From assembly GCA_963082975.1 (NCBI GenBank), contig OY720345.1, positions 58,448,528 through 58,512,527 on the forward strand: a DNA stretch of 64,000 nucleotides, in the 5' to 3' direction. Under the pieces are notes generated by a model. It was not told the origin of the DNA and made no database searches. It saw only the letters and a list, made by a program, of their open reading frames with translations. Positions 45,392 to 54,437 of this stretch are shown one piece after another (within the stretch, counting starts at the first letter, position 1; each line of letters starts with the position of its first letter). The position numbers and the translations under genes are program-made. Origin of the DNA: Labia minor. Taxonomy: Eukaryota; Arthropoda; Insecta; Dermaptera; Spongiphoridae.

Positions 45392-45416
45392 GCTCTGAGC
45401 AGCTAGTAATAAATAA
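45392..45416 (+). repeat. Shared CTAG-terminal motif at the edge of the viral block
   Basis: CTCTGAGCAGCTAGTAATA here also occurs at 60882-60900 after CGACGAAGGAG. An end in CTAG followed by T/A-rich host DNA is compatible with a Helitron-type 3' end. Here only about 25 bp is shared, and it lies exactly where G2 coding stops. Confidence 0.35.
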
Positions 45417-45488
45417 AAAAAACATTTTAATAAATTTAAAAAATATACCCAATTTAAAAATGTCAAAAATTTAAACTAATTTATATCA

Positions 45489-45785
45489 TCATATTTTATT
45501 TTGCCTATCGCTATAGTCGAGAGAAGAACATAATTGAAGATATAAGCGACTTGGGACACTATGATCTAAATCAATATAAATTTGATCTTCCGGAAATCTA
45601 GTATGAGGGCCGAATGGTGGATCTGTTTTTAGGTTAGCCAAAGTAGCTAACATTGTGTCTCTAACTGCTTTTACGGAATACTGCCTAGCTTTGAAGCTGA
45701 TCAAAGTTTTAGTGAATAAGTTATAATCAAGCCAATGGTGACTCATTAATAAACGAGCCTCATATGACCAACCGTACTTAGACAT
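45489..45785 (-). CDS. Viral P5, small protein related to P2
   Basis: A 98-residue intact frame whose ATG lies inside the end of P4 (8-base overlap). Its middle aligns with P2 over about 60 residues: TLIS(S/F)K at the left, an L..L....T region, then F..H.TRFP(D/E) and a hydrophobic ending SSL. No known domain, no membrane span and no signal peptide. The function is unknown. Relatedness to P2 suggests gene duplication in the virus. It is the last frame before the 3' end. Confidence 0.7.
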   Translation of the reverse strand: MSKYGWSYEARLLMSHHWLDYNLFTKTLISFKARQYSVKAVRDTMLATLANLKTDPPFGPHTRFPEDQIYIDLDHSVPSRLYLQLCSSLDYSDRQNKI

Positions 45786-46125
45786 ATTTAAAACCTATCT
45801 CGTCCTCAATAACCGTAGTATAATTTTCTATAAACGCTTTAATTTGTGAATAACTGTATATAGTTTTATGTAAAAATTTTGGTGGACACCAAGCTATATC
45901 TCTTTGTGTTTTATGATTGAAATAACAAACGCCTAAAATGATGGAACACCTGTCATCAAAAGCATGAGGAGCTTTGACGCAAATGTAATTATTAATGCCA
46001 ATTTTAAGTAATTGTGTTGAATTTAAATGATTCTCCCAAACCAACTTTTTACAGATGTACTCAGTTACCATCCCCATGTCGATCATCATCTTTTGTAATA
46101 TCACTATTTCTTCGTTTAACGACAT
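45778..46125 (-). CDS. Viral P4, small cysteine-containing protein
   Basis: A 115-residue intact frame. It overlaps the end of P3 by 65 bases and P5 by 8. Residues include CKKLVWENHLN, ICVKAPHAFDDRC and GVCYFNHKTQRDIAWCPP, with five cysteines and several histidines in the second half. I do not recognise a family. Overlap with both neighbours supports a compact viral cluster, not host genes. Confidence 0.65.
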   Translation of the reverse strand: MSLNEEIVILQKMMIDMGMVTEYICKKLVWENHLNSTQLLKIGINNYICVKAPHAFDDRCSIILGVCYFNHKTQRDIAWCPPKFLHKTIYSYSQIKAFIENYTTVIEDEIGFKYV

Positions 46126-46900
46126 TGTTATATTTTATTATTTTATCTGGTTCTTCTTCTTGATCTACAGTTGTTACAACACTCGGAATCACAAAAGATC
46201 TAGTGATTTCATAGTCCTCCAACAGAAATTTAGATTCTAATAAAATAGGGAATAATTTCTCTTTATTTTCAAAAGTTCTTATTTGAAGAGCTATCGTATT
46301 AACTAAGGCTGAGTCGTCAAAGATAAGTTCCCATAATGACTCGTCAGAGGATAATTTTTTAAGTAAGTTATCTCTGAACCATCTTGGGGGATCGTCGTAG
46401 ATATAAGAATCAATACGAGAAGGATCCACACGGAAGGGGTAATGGACTACGATTTCTTTTGGTGGTTTAATTTCTGACAAGACATGTATGCTTCTAGCTA
46501 GGATTCGTGAATTCATTTTGGTTATTTGTTCTAAATTTAATGTTTCAAATGCATAGGGATTAGGATCAGTATAATATTTTACATTTACAGGATCAAAATA
46601 TAAAGTTTTAAGTGGAACAGGCATTTTAGGTTGAGGGAATGGAGTATTAACTGTTTGAATTTCTTTTATAAAATTAGGCACCTCAATGGTAGGATTAAGC
46701 GGAAGAACAGGTTGCAAATTAGAAAAAAAAGTAGGGCGTGCTGATAAAGAACTATTGCTATTACTAGTAATATTAGCATTAATTCTAAGAGATGGCGGTG
46801 TTCTGGCATTTATGATGGCTTTTCTATTATCTGCTCGAACGTTGATAAGTGCCATTAGTGCAGGAATATTTAAAATAATCAAGAATTTAATAAATTGCAT
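46061..46900 (-). CDS. Viral P3, secreted or membrane-anchored protein candidate
   Basis: A 279-residue intact frame. It opens with a hydrophobic signal-like segment (MQFIKFLIILNIPALMALI). A Pro/Asn-rich stretch follows with two N-glycosylation motifs (NIT at 43, NSS at 49). The C-terminus is highly charged (VVKRRNSDITKDDDRHGDGN). A stretch at about 160-195 (VVHYPFRVDPSRID ... LLKKLSS) may correspond to the H.TRFP region of P2 and P5. The position after the replicase suits a structural protein, but this is inference. No known glycoprotein motif is seen. Confidence 0.65.
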   Translation of the reverse strand: MQFIKFLIILNIPALMALINVRADNRKAIINARTPPSLRINANITSNSNSSLSARPTFFSNLQPVLPLNPTIEVPNFIKEIQTVNTPFPQPKMPVPLKTLYFDPVNVKYYTDPNPYAFETLNLEQITKMNSRILARSIHVLSEIKPPKEIVVHYPFRVDPSRIDSYIYDDPPRWFRDNLLKKLSSDESLWELIFDDSALVNTIALQIRTFENKEKLFPILLESKFLLEDYEITRSFVIPSVVTTVDQEEEPDKIIKYNNVVKRRNSDITKDDDRHGDGN

Positions 46901-46924
46901 GTCGAAATTGTATTTATAATATCA

Positions 46925-47488
46925 CTACCAAGTAAATTTATATCTTGTTTCAAAAGTTGTTTGTGTATAGATAGCTACTGCGGCTGCTATATTTTCTTTT
47001 ATTAGTTTCAAATTTGCGTGGAATATTAGAGATTGAGTATTTAATATTGTTTCGGTAGGATCGGGAGGTAATGATAACGATGATAGTATGTCGCTAATTA
47101 AATAATTATATGGTGGTAATTGTAAACTGATTAATGTTTCATCGGGAAAGCGCGTGCGGTGGGGAAATTTTGTGTTGGTTCTTAATAGTCTCTGTAAATG
47201 AGCCAATATTTCTTTTCTGCTATAATAATCTGAAAAATTTTTTGATGATATCAATGTTAATACTATATTTACATGTTTGGGAGTGGTCCAAGGAAGAGCA
47301 GTGAGACTATCCCACAACTCAACTGGTTCATACATTTGTGGAGAAGGTATTAAAGCTTTGATGTCACGGATTAAATCGTTGATGTCCCTATATATAGATG
47401 GTATTCTGCTTAGATCCCCTCGATATAACGCGAAAAGGTCGGACCCTAGACCGAAGAAGTCTGAAATAACCGATAAAAACGCGGTCAT
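46925..47488 (-). CDS. Viral P2
   Basis: A 187-residue intact frame whose ATG comes one base after the replicase stop. It has a helical N-terminus (SVISDFFGLGSDLFALYRGD), a middle segment with TLISSK, then HRTRFPDETLISLQLPP shared in pattern with P5, and a hydrophobic C-terminal helix (LKLIKENIAAAVAIY). No database family is recognised. It could be a capsid or a non-structural accessory protein. Confidence 0.68.
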   Translation of the reverse strand: MTAFLSVISDFFGLGSDLFALYRGDLSRIPSIYRDINDLIRDIKALIPSPQMYEPVELWDSLTALPWTTPKHVNIVLTLISSKNFSDYYSRKEILAHLQRLLRTNTKFPHRTRFPDETLISLQLPPYNYLISDILSSLSLPPDPTETILNTQSLIFHANLKLIKENIAAAVAIYTQTTFETRYKFTW

Positions 47489-47489
47489 A

Positions 47490-50400
47490 TCATTGTAAAC
47501 TTGGTAATGAAGGATCTGTCATTAGCACAGCTCCTTCAGGTATGTAATACAATTCATGAAAGGTGTCTTTGTCATGAATAATGCTGTACAATGACATAAG
47601 CAATGTATGAGGTAAGATATTAACAGTTGGGTATCTTTCAACAAATGAAATATCGAAATCGGAATAAATTGAAATGTTAGAATAAATTCTTGTTAAATCG
47701 ACCAAAGATGTCCTATATTCTTCAACATGATCGTAATTTACTAAGTCATGTCTACCTAATTTTGTCAAGATTTTAAATGGGTCCGGTAAAAAGAAAACCC
47801 CGTCGTTGTTAATTATTAAAAATTTAGAACAAAAGTATATGTTTTTATAATAAAAGAATTTAGCTTCTAAATTGAACAAATCTGCTGTTAGTTCGCTGAC
47901 ATCGTCAAGTTTTTCAAAAGACAATATATTACTATCGTCACCGGCAAAAAACGCTAGATAGACATTGTCACTCGTCAGATCGTATAAAGTTGCCAATATG
48001 GCCATTAATAACATTGTGTTACCTATAAAAGTTGCTGCGTCCCCAGATTTACGTTGGTAGTATATTTTAGTCGACACTCCATCGTTATAGCTTTTTAATG
48101 TTGTCCATTGGTGTCGTTCCCTCCATTCATCCAATATGCATTCAGGCACTCCAAACCAACGCAGTATCTTTATTTCAAATTCAAATAATTGTTGCCATTG
48201 GGACTTATCATATTTACCTATATCTATTTCCAGATTTTTAAGCTTTTTATATAAACGAAGGGGTAGACGCCTTTTCACCCACTCCGAAAATTCCTCAGGC
48301 GATAAATCAACAAACACTTTAAACTTGTCAGGTAATATAGCTATCAACCGATTTTTAACCTCCAACATTATTGGACAAAACAAAGCGTTAACAGCCTTCT
48401 CCTGGTATGCTATAGTTTGTACGGACGCATATTCAGTGTAAGCTGTGTGAGTCATATCTGGTTTTATATTTCGCTTATTCATTAGAGTATAGACATATTT
48501 TGACTTATCGCAGAAGGCTTCATCAGTAATTTGTGAAAGCGTGGGAGTCGGTTGTCTAAATAACCACGACAAGGTTTGGTATGGATTCACGACTATAGGA
48601 TCATTCAAGAAAATATTATAAGGACAATTATTAGCGTAAGTGTTTAGAAAATTTTCAAACATCATATCCGCCAAATCAGCATAAGATTGAACTCCACCCA
48701 ATTCAGGTGCATTTAAATTTCTTTTAATTAGGCCCAATGTTGCATCTAATTGACTTGGGTGTCTAGCTGGTGCATACGCTGTTCTTAGTGCGGGTTTTAA
48801 CCTAGCATAAGGTATTTTAGGATTATAAATTTTTGATAAATCAGTTAAAATTTTTTCATGAAAAACCTGTTTACAGAATAATAATTTTTCTCTATCAAAT
48901 GATTGGTCAAAAATGGAAGCATTTGGCAGCATGATATCATACAGTGTCTGAAGAAATTTTACGTCTATTTGTTGAATGGGTAACTTAACAGTGGGGCTCT
49001 CAACGTTCGGTGTGATGTCTGGTTCCCTTTCATACATGGCAGAGCTCAAATAAGTACCATCAAAAGCATATATGGTTGGTTGCACATTGGTGTTCATTAA
49101 AGCATATGAAAATTTTTCTGGTTTCCGTACCCAACCTCCACCGGAAAGGCTAGTTTTAAAACTTCCTTTCAATTGTAGGTCAGGAATGTCTAACTTAATT
49201 AATTTATATATCGGACAATCGATCGACATGGTGTAGTATTCCAACGTTAACGAATGGCGACTTAAGGCTACTAGTTGCTGAGAAATTGAAGTGAATGCTG
49301 GGTCGTTAGCTTTATTACTCAAACGGACCAATATTATATGCGGATTTTCATTTCCCTGGAAACTCCCGACGGTTCTGCAAGGATAATTGTTAGCGACTAA
49401 ACTTGCACAATCTACTCGTTTAACTGCTAGATAAACAGTGTTATCTCTCTTAGGAATTTGGCCCATAGATGATATATGAATGGCTTTTAAACTTTTCAAA
49501 ACATTAGAGCAACTGAAGAATCCATCAGTATATATAGAAGTGAACCTTGCGGCGACGTCTACTGGACATCTACGTGACAAGTTTAAAGTTCTTGTTACTG
49601 GTACAAAATCTGATAAATTAGAATATCGTAAATGCACTACGGTGTTGCGAGTAAAAAAAGGAATTTGATTTCTATCACCTATCAAATTTATTTCCTTACA
49701 ATTAGCTTTTAAGACTACAAAATTTATCTCACCAAAATGACGCATGAGAGCTTCATCAATCCAAACTTTATCATATACCACACTCTGATCAGACAGCAAA
49801 TAAGAATGTACAGTTTTGACATTGGGTACTTCTGCTGTTAAGGGAATGATGTTTTCAGCGCGCAATCTAACAATTAATGAATCATTACCGTCTCTAGTGG
49901 CGGACAATATTAAATCTTTTGAAAAATCGGCGTTAGTTCTTATAAAGTAGCTCTTACCGCAACCAGGTACTCCATTTATATTTACATATTTAGGTAAAGC
50001 AAAAGCATCGATGTTCAAGTTACTTACGGCAGAATATAACATGTGATCAGTTATGATCTCAGTCTCTTCAGTTGTTAATAAGAAATCAACTTTGGTTTCT
50101 AGAGTTAATACACAAGTTGTGCCGAAGCCGGTTATATTGAGTAAAGTTGTCCCATCTGAAGCATACATCATAGAGGTTGGTAGTCTAGCTGGTTTGATTA
50201 TCCACTCACCTGTTAAGCGGTTTATTACACCTAAATTTAATCTATCGCTTTTAACTCTTTGTGCATACGCCGATTGGACGTTACCCCTTTTATCGAATTT
50301 TATATCTGATATCTTATATTGTTTATATAATACATTACAATTATGTTTTATTAATTCAAAAGATGTAGCCCACATCGCCTGTACTTCACGCATCGAATTT

Positions 50401-51170
50401 CTACAAGACACCTCAAGTGCTGACTTATCATCTTCCTCAAATTTGGGAGAAAATTTTACTACATTGATGGTCTTAATCACTGGTCTATCTAACACATCTG
50501 AGACGATAATCGGTGGGGTTGCAGTTAATTTAGGTAATTTTTTACAGTCACGAGGATCCTTGATAACAAACGCTGATTCGACACTATGCCTAACGACAGA
50601 TTGCGGTAAAACAATTCTGAAATTTATAGATGCCCATAGATTTGCTGACTTATCGAATATTTTCTTGTGAGAATTCGGAATAACAATCACAACGCTATAG
50701 GTTAGAGGCTGGATATGGGTAGCTGAAAGGTGATTAAGAACACTAGCTATTGTTTCATATTTTAGGACAATTATTAAAGCATTGTTAGTAGTTAATTTAT
50801 AAACAATTGAATTACTTACGGTGACTGATGCAGTTAAAAATAAAGCAGAGTTAGTCGCCCAAAATAGTTTATTAATGTGAGATTCCTGTCCGAACACTAT
50901 AACAATTTCATTCTGCTTTATGGCAGGATTTTCAGTCTCGGTGTAAGAGCAATCAAAATTTTCGAAAACTTTAAACCTAGTCAAATTCGGAGCCTCAGTC
51001 ATAGGTGGTGCTGTGGGCACAATAGCATCTGCTATAGACCTATATTGATTTAATATATTGTTATCAGTAATATAAACAGATATTCGCAGTCTGCCATCAT
51101 ATTTCGCCAACAAATTCTTCAATTCAACTACTGATCTATTCCATAACCCACAACCTAACATATAATGCAT
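47490..51170 (-). CDS. Viral replicase: superfamily 1 helicase and RNA-dependent RNA polymerase
   Basis: A 1226-codon frame without a stop. Residues 1-370 have no recognised domain. The helicase has GVPGCGKS (400-407, Walker A), VWIDEAL (469-475, Walker B), LIGDRNQIPF (496-505), VGSFQGNE (601-608) and VALSRH (634-639). The polymerase has a TLGLIKRN region (811-818), DIGKYD (983-988, motif A), SGDAATFIGN (1042-1051, motif B) and GDDS (1077-1080, motif C). All catalytic residues are present. Such proteins unwind and copy viral RNA in membrane-bound complexes. The order helicase-polymerase and the SGD/GDDS boxes fit the alphavirus-like supergroup. The methyltransferase expected upstream is absent. 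The start shown is only the first ATG of the frame. The true protein continued upstream in another frame. Confidence 0.9.
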   Translation of the reverse strand: MHYMLGCGLWNRSVVELKNLLAKYDGRLRISVYITDNNILNQYRSIADAIVPTAPPMTEAPNLTRFKVFENFDCSYTETENPAIKQNEIVIVFGQESHINKLFWATNSALFLTASVTVSNSIVYKLTTNNALIIVLKYETIASVLNHLSATHIQPLTYSVVIVIPNSHKKIFDKSANLWASINFRIVLPQSVVRHSVESAFVIKDPRDCKKLPKLTATPPIIVSDVLDRPVIKTINVVKFSPKFEEDDKSALEVSCRNSMREVQAMWATSFELIKHNCNVLYKQYKISDIKFDKRGNVQSAYAQRVKSDRLNLGVINRLTGEWIIKPARLPTSMMYASDGTTLLNITGFGTTCVLTLETKVDFLLTTEETEIITDHMLYSAVSNLNIDAFALPKYVNINGVPGCGKSYFIRTNADFSKDLILSATRDGNDSLIVRLRAENIIPLTAEVPNVKTVHSYLLSDQSVVYDKVWIDEALMRHFGEINFVVLKANCKEINLIGDRNQIPFFTRNTVVHLRYSNLSDFVPVTRTLNLSRRCPVDVAARFTSIYTDGFFSCSNVLKSLKAIHISSMGQIPKRDNTVYLAVKRVDCASLVANNYPCRTVGSFQGNENPHIILVRLSNKANDPAFTSISQQLVALSRHSLTLEYYTMSIDCPIYKLIKLDIPDLQLKGSFKTSLSGGGWVRKPEKFSYALMNTNVQPTIYAFDGTYLSSAMYEREPDITPNVESPTVKLPIQQIDVKFLQTLYDIMLPNASIFDQSFDREKLLFCKQVFHEKILTDLSKIYNPKIPYARLKPALRTAYAPARHPSQLDATLGLIKRNLNAPELGGVQSYADLADMMFENFLNTYANNCPYNIFLNDPIVVNPYQTLSWLFRQPTPTLSQITDEAFCDKSKYVYTLMNKRNIKPDMTHTAYTEYASVQTIAYQEKAVNALFCPIMLEVKNRLIAILPDKFKVFVDLSPEEFSEWVKRRLPLRLYKKLKNLEIDIGKYDKSQWQQLFEFEIKILRWFGVPECILDEWRERHQWTTLKSYNDGVSTKIYYQRKSGDAATFIGNTMLLMAILATLYDLTSDNVYLAFFAGDDSNILSFEKLDDVSELTADLFNLEAKFFYYKNIYFCSKFLIINNDGVFFLPDPFKILTKLGRHDLVNYDHVEEYRTSLVDLTRIYSNISIYSDFDISFVERYPTVNILPHTLLMSLYSIIHDKDTFHELYYIPEGAVLMTDPSLPSLQ

Positions 51171-51290
51171 TCAATGGTTCATTTTGTTTTGTCAGATGAT
51201 CCAATAAATCATTTAAATCCTTATAAACATTTTCAGGGTTAGACACTAAATTATAGACACATTGGTAGTTACTACCTTCAGAAATTATGG
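51171..51290 (-). pseudogene. Upstream piece of viral replicase, frameshifted and truncated
   Basis: A second frame (51136-51318) encodes NYQCVYNLVSNPENVYKDLN and then a helical stretch. It leads into the same region where the long replicase frame opens, so one small indel lies around 51140-51165. The piece ends at a run of ten T (51291-51300), where LINE L-A copy 2 begins. The rest of the viral 5' region is missing. Confidence 0.7.
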
Positions 51291-51297
51291 TTTTTTT

Positions 51298-54200
51298 TTT
51301 CCCCGTTGGGTTCTCCACCTTGTCGTGGTGGGGGGACTTGAGTGCTCACGTGATTCCTCGGGCCATGCCGGCGGTAGCGTAGCTACCGGTAGGGCCTCCC
51401 AAGCCGGACGGGCCGAGGATGAGGAGTCAGACGAAGAGAGAATCCCTGGTCCTCCAGGTTGGGGGTTTTATGGAGGGCTAGCAACCCACATATAGAAAAA
51501 AAAAACGCAAGCTCACAGAACCAATAAAAGAAAGCCGGACGGATTTACAACCTTAACAACCACTGCACGAAATAAAAAAAAACGACTTTGGAAAACTGAC
51601 TGGATTAAATTTGCTACATGGAACATAACATCATGGACCGGGAAAGAACAGGACATCCTTACGGAGCTTAATAACTTCCGAATTGATATCTGCGCCATAT
51701 CCGAGACCAAGAAAAAGGGAACTGGATCCACTAAAATTGACAACTTTATTTTTGTCTACTCGGGAAGGAAGAAGGAGGAAAGAGCGACGGCAGGAGTAGG
51801 TCTTTTAATACACGAAAAGTTCGCAAATAACATACATGACATTCAATACTTTGACGAAAGAATCTTACAAATCATCTTAAAGTTCCGCAACTCTACCTGG
51901 CACCTATTAAGTGTCTACGCTCCTGATATATCAAAAACAAAAGAGCAGAGAGAGTCTTTTTATGAGGAGCTTCACAATGTGATAAGTCGGGTACCTAAAG
52001 ATTCAAAATTAATCATGATGGGCGACCTGAACGCCAGAATAGGGAACAGTGTAATACCGGGTGTAAAACAACAATTCAATGAGAGAACTACCAATGACAA
52101 TAGTGATCTTTTGATAAATCTGTGCGCCAAGAATTCTTTGAGAATTAATAACACCTTCTTCAAATACAAAGATATCCATAAATTAACATGGGGAAACAGT
52201 AGAGGTCAGGAGTCAACCATTGACTACATTATCACCAACAGAAACATCCATCCTACACAAGTCTTAGACGTTCGAGCCCATATAACAGTGGATATTGGAA
52301 GTGATCATAAGTTAGTAACTGGAAAGCTACGTTTATCAGCCCAGCTGGGAAGAAAACAGAAACCTATTATGATCACAAAGTTCAATATAGAATCTTTTCA
52401 ACAAGAGAGTATAAAACACCTTTACTCATCCAGACTTTCGCAGAAATTAAAAGAAACTCACAATCTAGAAGAAGAACCCATAGATCAACAGTGGGAAAAA
52501 ATTAAATCAATCATTCTATGCTCTGCATATGAAGCATTGGGAAAGCGCAGAGTAGGTCAAGACATCACCAAAAATTCAACACCTTGGTATACGCCAGAAA
52601 TTAAAACTCTAGCTCAGGAAAAGAGGAAAGCCTACAGGGACTACATGGCAACGCCATCTAAAGAGAAAAAAGAAATGTACGTTGAAGTGAGGAATAGAGT
52701 AAACTCGAAAGTACGGAAAATAAAAGAAGAATTCTGGCAAAGATTTACAAATGGGATGGAAAACGACCTCTATGGTGCTCAAAAGAAGGTGTGGAAGATT
52801 CTGAAAAAAACCAGAAAAGAGACAAATGAACTTTTTATAACCAACAAGATAAAAATCCATGAATGGGAACAATATTTTAAGACCCTATACTCTGCCCAAT
52901 ATTATGATACCCCTGCTATTGTATCCACACACATAACATCTGATGATACATTCATATCAATCGAGGACGTCTCCCAAGAAATAGGGAAGTTGAAAAATAG
53001 AAAGGCACCGGGGCCAGACGACATTTCAAACGAGATGCTGAAATACGGAGGTCCTATATTAACGAAACACCTAACAACTATGTTCCAAAAGATCATCAGA
53101 GAATGCATGGTGCCTGAAGAGTGGAGGAAAAGCATCACAATACCGGTATTTAAAAAAGGCACAAAAACAGACCCCGAAAACTATAGAGGAATAACATTGC
53201 TGAACACTACTGCAAAACTATTCTCCAAAACAATCTTAAACATCCTTCTAAAGTTTATCTCTCCAAGAGAAGAACAACAAGGATTCAGGAAGAATAGATC
53301 CACTACAGATGCTATCTTTATCATTAGGCAACTGGTGGAAAAAGCAATAGAATTTAATAAACCGGCATATCTCTGCTTTGTCGATCTCTCCAAGGCATTC
53401 GATCGGGTTAGACTAAAGGACGTGATAGAATGCCTACTCAAGAGGGGAGTTCCTCCTAACATCATTAAAATCATTCAAAATCTAAACACCGGCAACTCAA
53501 CATGCATTAAGTCCGACCACGAAACATCTGAACCCATCAACATATTCTGTGGAATTAGACAGGGAGATGCACTAAGCCCAATGCTATTCAACTTAATAAT
53601 GGATGACATAATTGATAACCTTCCCAAACACCTAGGATACAAAATGGGAAACCATCCCTTACCTGTAGTATGTTACGCCGATGACGCGGTCCTTTTAGCA
53701 GAAAGTGAGAACGACCTTCAGCTCCTTCTAGACAATTTTTCCAACAACTCAGTTCGGCTTAACATGCAAGTTTCCACCACCAAAACTAAGTGCATGGTGA
53801 TTGCGAAAGCTTCTCCAAGATGTCGTTTAAATATTAACAACAGTCTTATCGAACAAGTCTCAAATTTCAACTATTTGGGAGTTCAGATTTCCAACCAACG
53901 CAATCTTGGAGAGGAAGTAAAAACGCAAGTGACCAAAGGAGCGAAAGTGTCTGGATGCCTACACAATCTTATATGGAAGAATAAGTATATGACTTCAGAA
54001 AGTAAGCTGCGAATATACAAAACCTGTGTTAGACCAATAGTCACTTATGGGGCTGAGTCAAGAGCAGATACAACTGTCACAAAACAATTTCTCCGAACAA
54101 CTGAGATGAAGATTGTGAGGGCTATTCATGGCAAAACACTGAATGATAAGATCCGCAGTGAACACCTAAGAGAAATAAGCCGACTCCAGGACATAGTCGA

Positions 54201-54415
54201 ATGGGTGGACATGAGAAGGAAATGCTCGGCCGCTCACGTGGACAGAATGGAAGATGTCAGACTCCCCAAGATCGTAGCTACCAATCGTCCTGAAGGGGTC
54301 AGAAGTCGAGGAAGACCAAAAAAAAGATGGAAGGAGAGTTTTCATCACGACGTCTGAGACAGATATTGGTGGAACAGGTGCTTGCACCTATACAGAAGAG
54401 GAAGAAGATATTTTA
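51298..54415 (+). mobile_element. RTE-like LINE L-A copy 2, near full length
   Basis: It begins at CCCCGTTGGGTTCTCCACCT, with a GC-rich leader (CTTGTCGTGGTGGGGGGAC, GCCGGCGGTAGCGTAGC) like the 5' UTRs of animal RTE-type LINEs. A single long ORF follows, ending in a GAAGAGGAAGAAG tail. It separates the viral block from G2. No clear target duplication is seen at its two ends (left CAGAAATTATGG, right ATATTTTATTT), so its junction with the virus may not be a simple insertion. Confidence 0.88.
51496..54357 (+). CDS. L-A copy 2 endonuclease-reverse transcriptase
   Basis: Open from just after a stop at 51493 for about 950 codons, with no ATG before the endonuclease. The endonuclease has ATWNITSWTGKEQDILTELN, AISETKKKG, MMGDLNARIGN and GSDHKLV. 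The RT has KAPGPDDISNEMLKYGG, YRGITLLNTTAKLFSKTIL, QGFRKNRSTTDAIFIIRQLV, CFVDLSKAFDRVRLKDVI (A), GIRQGDALSPMLFNLIMDD (B) and VCYADDAVLLAE (C). The C-terminus follows (VTYGAESRAD, GRPKKRWKESF). All motifs are intact and the frame is unbroken, so this copy may be recently active. Confidence 0.9.
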   Translation, partial: KKKTQAHRTNKRKPDGFTTLTTTARNKKKRLWKTDWIKFATWNITSWTGKEQDILTELNNFRIDICAISETKKKGTGSTKIDNFIFVYSGRKKEERATAGVGLLIHEKFANNIHDIQYFDERILQIILKFRNSTWHLLSVYAPDISKTKEQRESFYEELHNVISRVPKDSKLIMMGDLNARIGNSVIPGVKQQFNERTTNDNSDLLINLCAKNSLRINNTFFKYKDIHKLTWGNSRGQESTIDYIITNRNIHPTQVLDVRAHITVDIGSDHKLVTGKLRLSAQLGRKQKPIMITKFNIESFQQESIKHLYSSRLSQKLKETHNLEEEPIDQQWEKIKSIILCSAYEALGKRRVGQDITKNSTPWYTPEIKTLAQEKRKAYRDYMATPSKEKKEMYVEVRNRVNSKVRKIKEEFWQRFTNGMENDLYGAQKKVWKILKKTRKETNELFITNKIKIHEWEQYFKTLYSAQYYDTPAIVSTHITSDDTFISIEDVSQEIGKLKNRKAPGPDDISNEMLKYGGPILTKHLTTMFQKIIRECMVPEEWRKSITIPVFKKGTKTDPENYRGITLLNTTAKLFSKTILNILLKFISPREEQQGFRKNRSTTDAIFIIRQLVEKAIEFNKPAYLCFVDLSKAFDRVRLKDVIECLLKRGVPPNIIKIIQNLNTGNSTCIKSDHETSEPINIFCGIRQGDALSPMLFNLIMDDIIDNLPKHLGYKMGNHPLPVVCYADDAVLLAESENDLQLLLDNFSNNSVRLNMQVSTTKTKCMVIAKASPRCRLNINNSLIEQVSNFNYLGVQISNQRNLGEEVKTQVTKGAKVSGCLHNLIWKNKYMTSESKLRIYKTCVRPIVTYGAESRADTTVTKQFLRTTEMKIVRAIHGKTLNDKIRSEHLREISRLQDIVEWVDMRRKCSAAHVDRMEDVRLPKIVATNRPEGVRSRGRPKKRWKESFHHDV

Positions 54416-54437
54416 TTTTTATATAATAGATATATAT

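Larger units (their letters stand above)
45417..51300 (-). other. Endogenous viral element: alphavirus-like positive-strand RNA virus, 3' portion of genome
   Basis: On the minus strand: end of a replicase in one frame (to 51170) and another (51170-47490), then P2, P3, P4 and P5, then about 70 nt of AT-rich sequence. It is bounded on the left by the split G2 integrase and on the right by a T-run and the 5' end of L-A copy 2. The replicase has superfamily 1 helicase and RNA polymerase motifs. No methyltransferase is present, so the 5' part of the genome is missing. The motif style (SGD...T...GNT, then GDDS) points to the kita/nege/virga-like group. Only one clear frameshift is seen over 5.8 kb. 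Confidence 0.88.

Noticed and set aside
50053..50670. 205-codon plus-strand frame opposite the viral replicase
   Set aside because: Antisense shadow. The minus strand carries helicase motifs over the same stretch.
45417..51300. Live virus contaminating the assembly
   Set aside because: Both sides join to retrotransposon sequence, the replicase has a frameshift, and the 5' region is missing. An assembly chimera cannot be fully excluded without reads.
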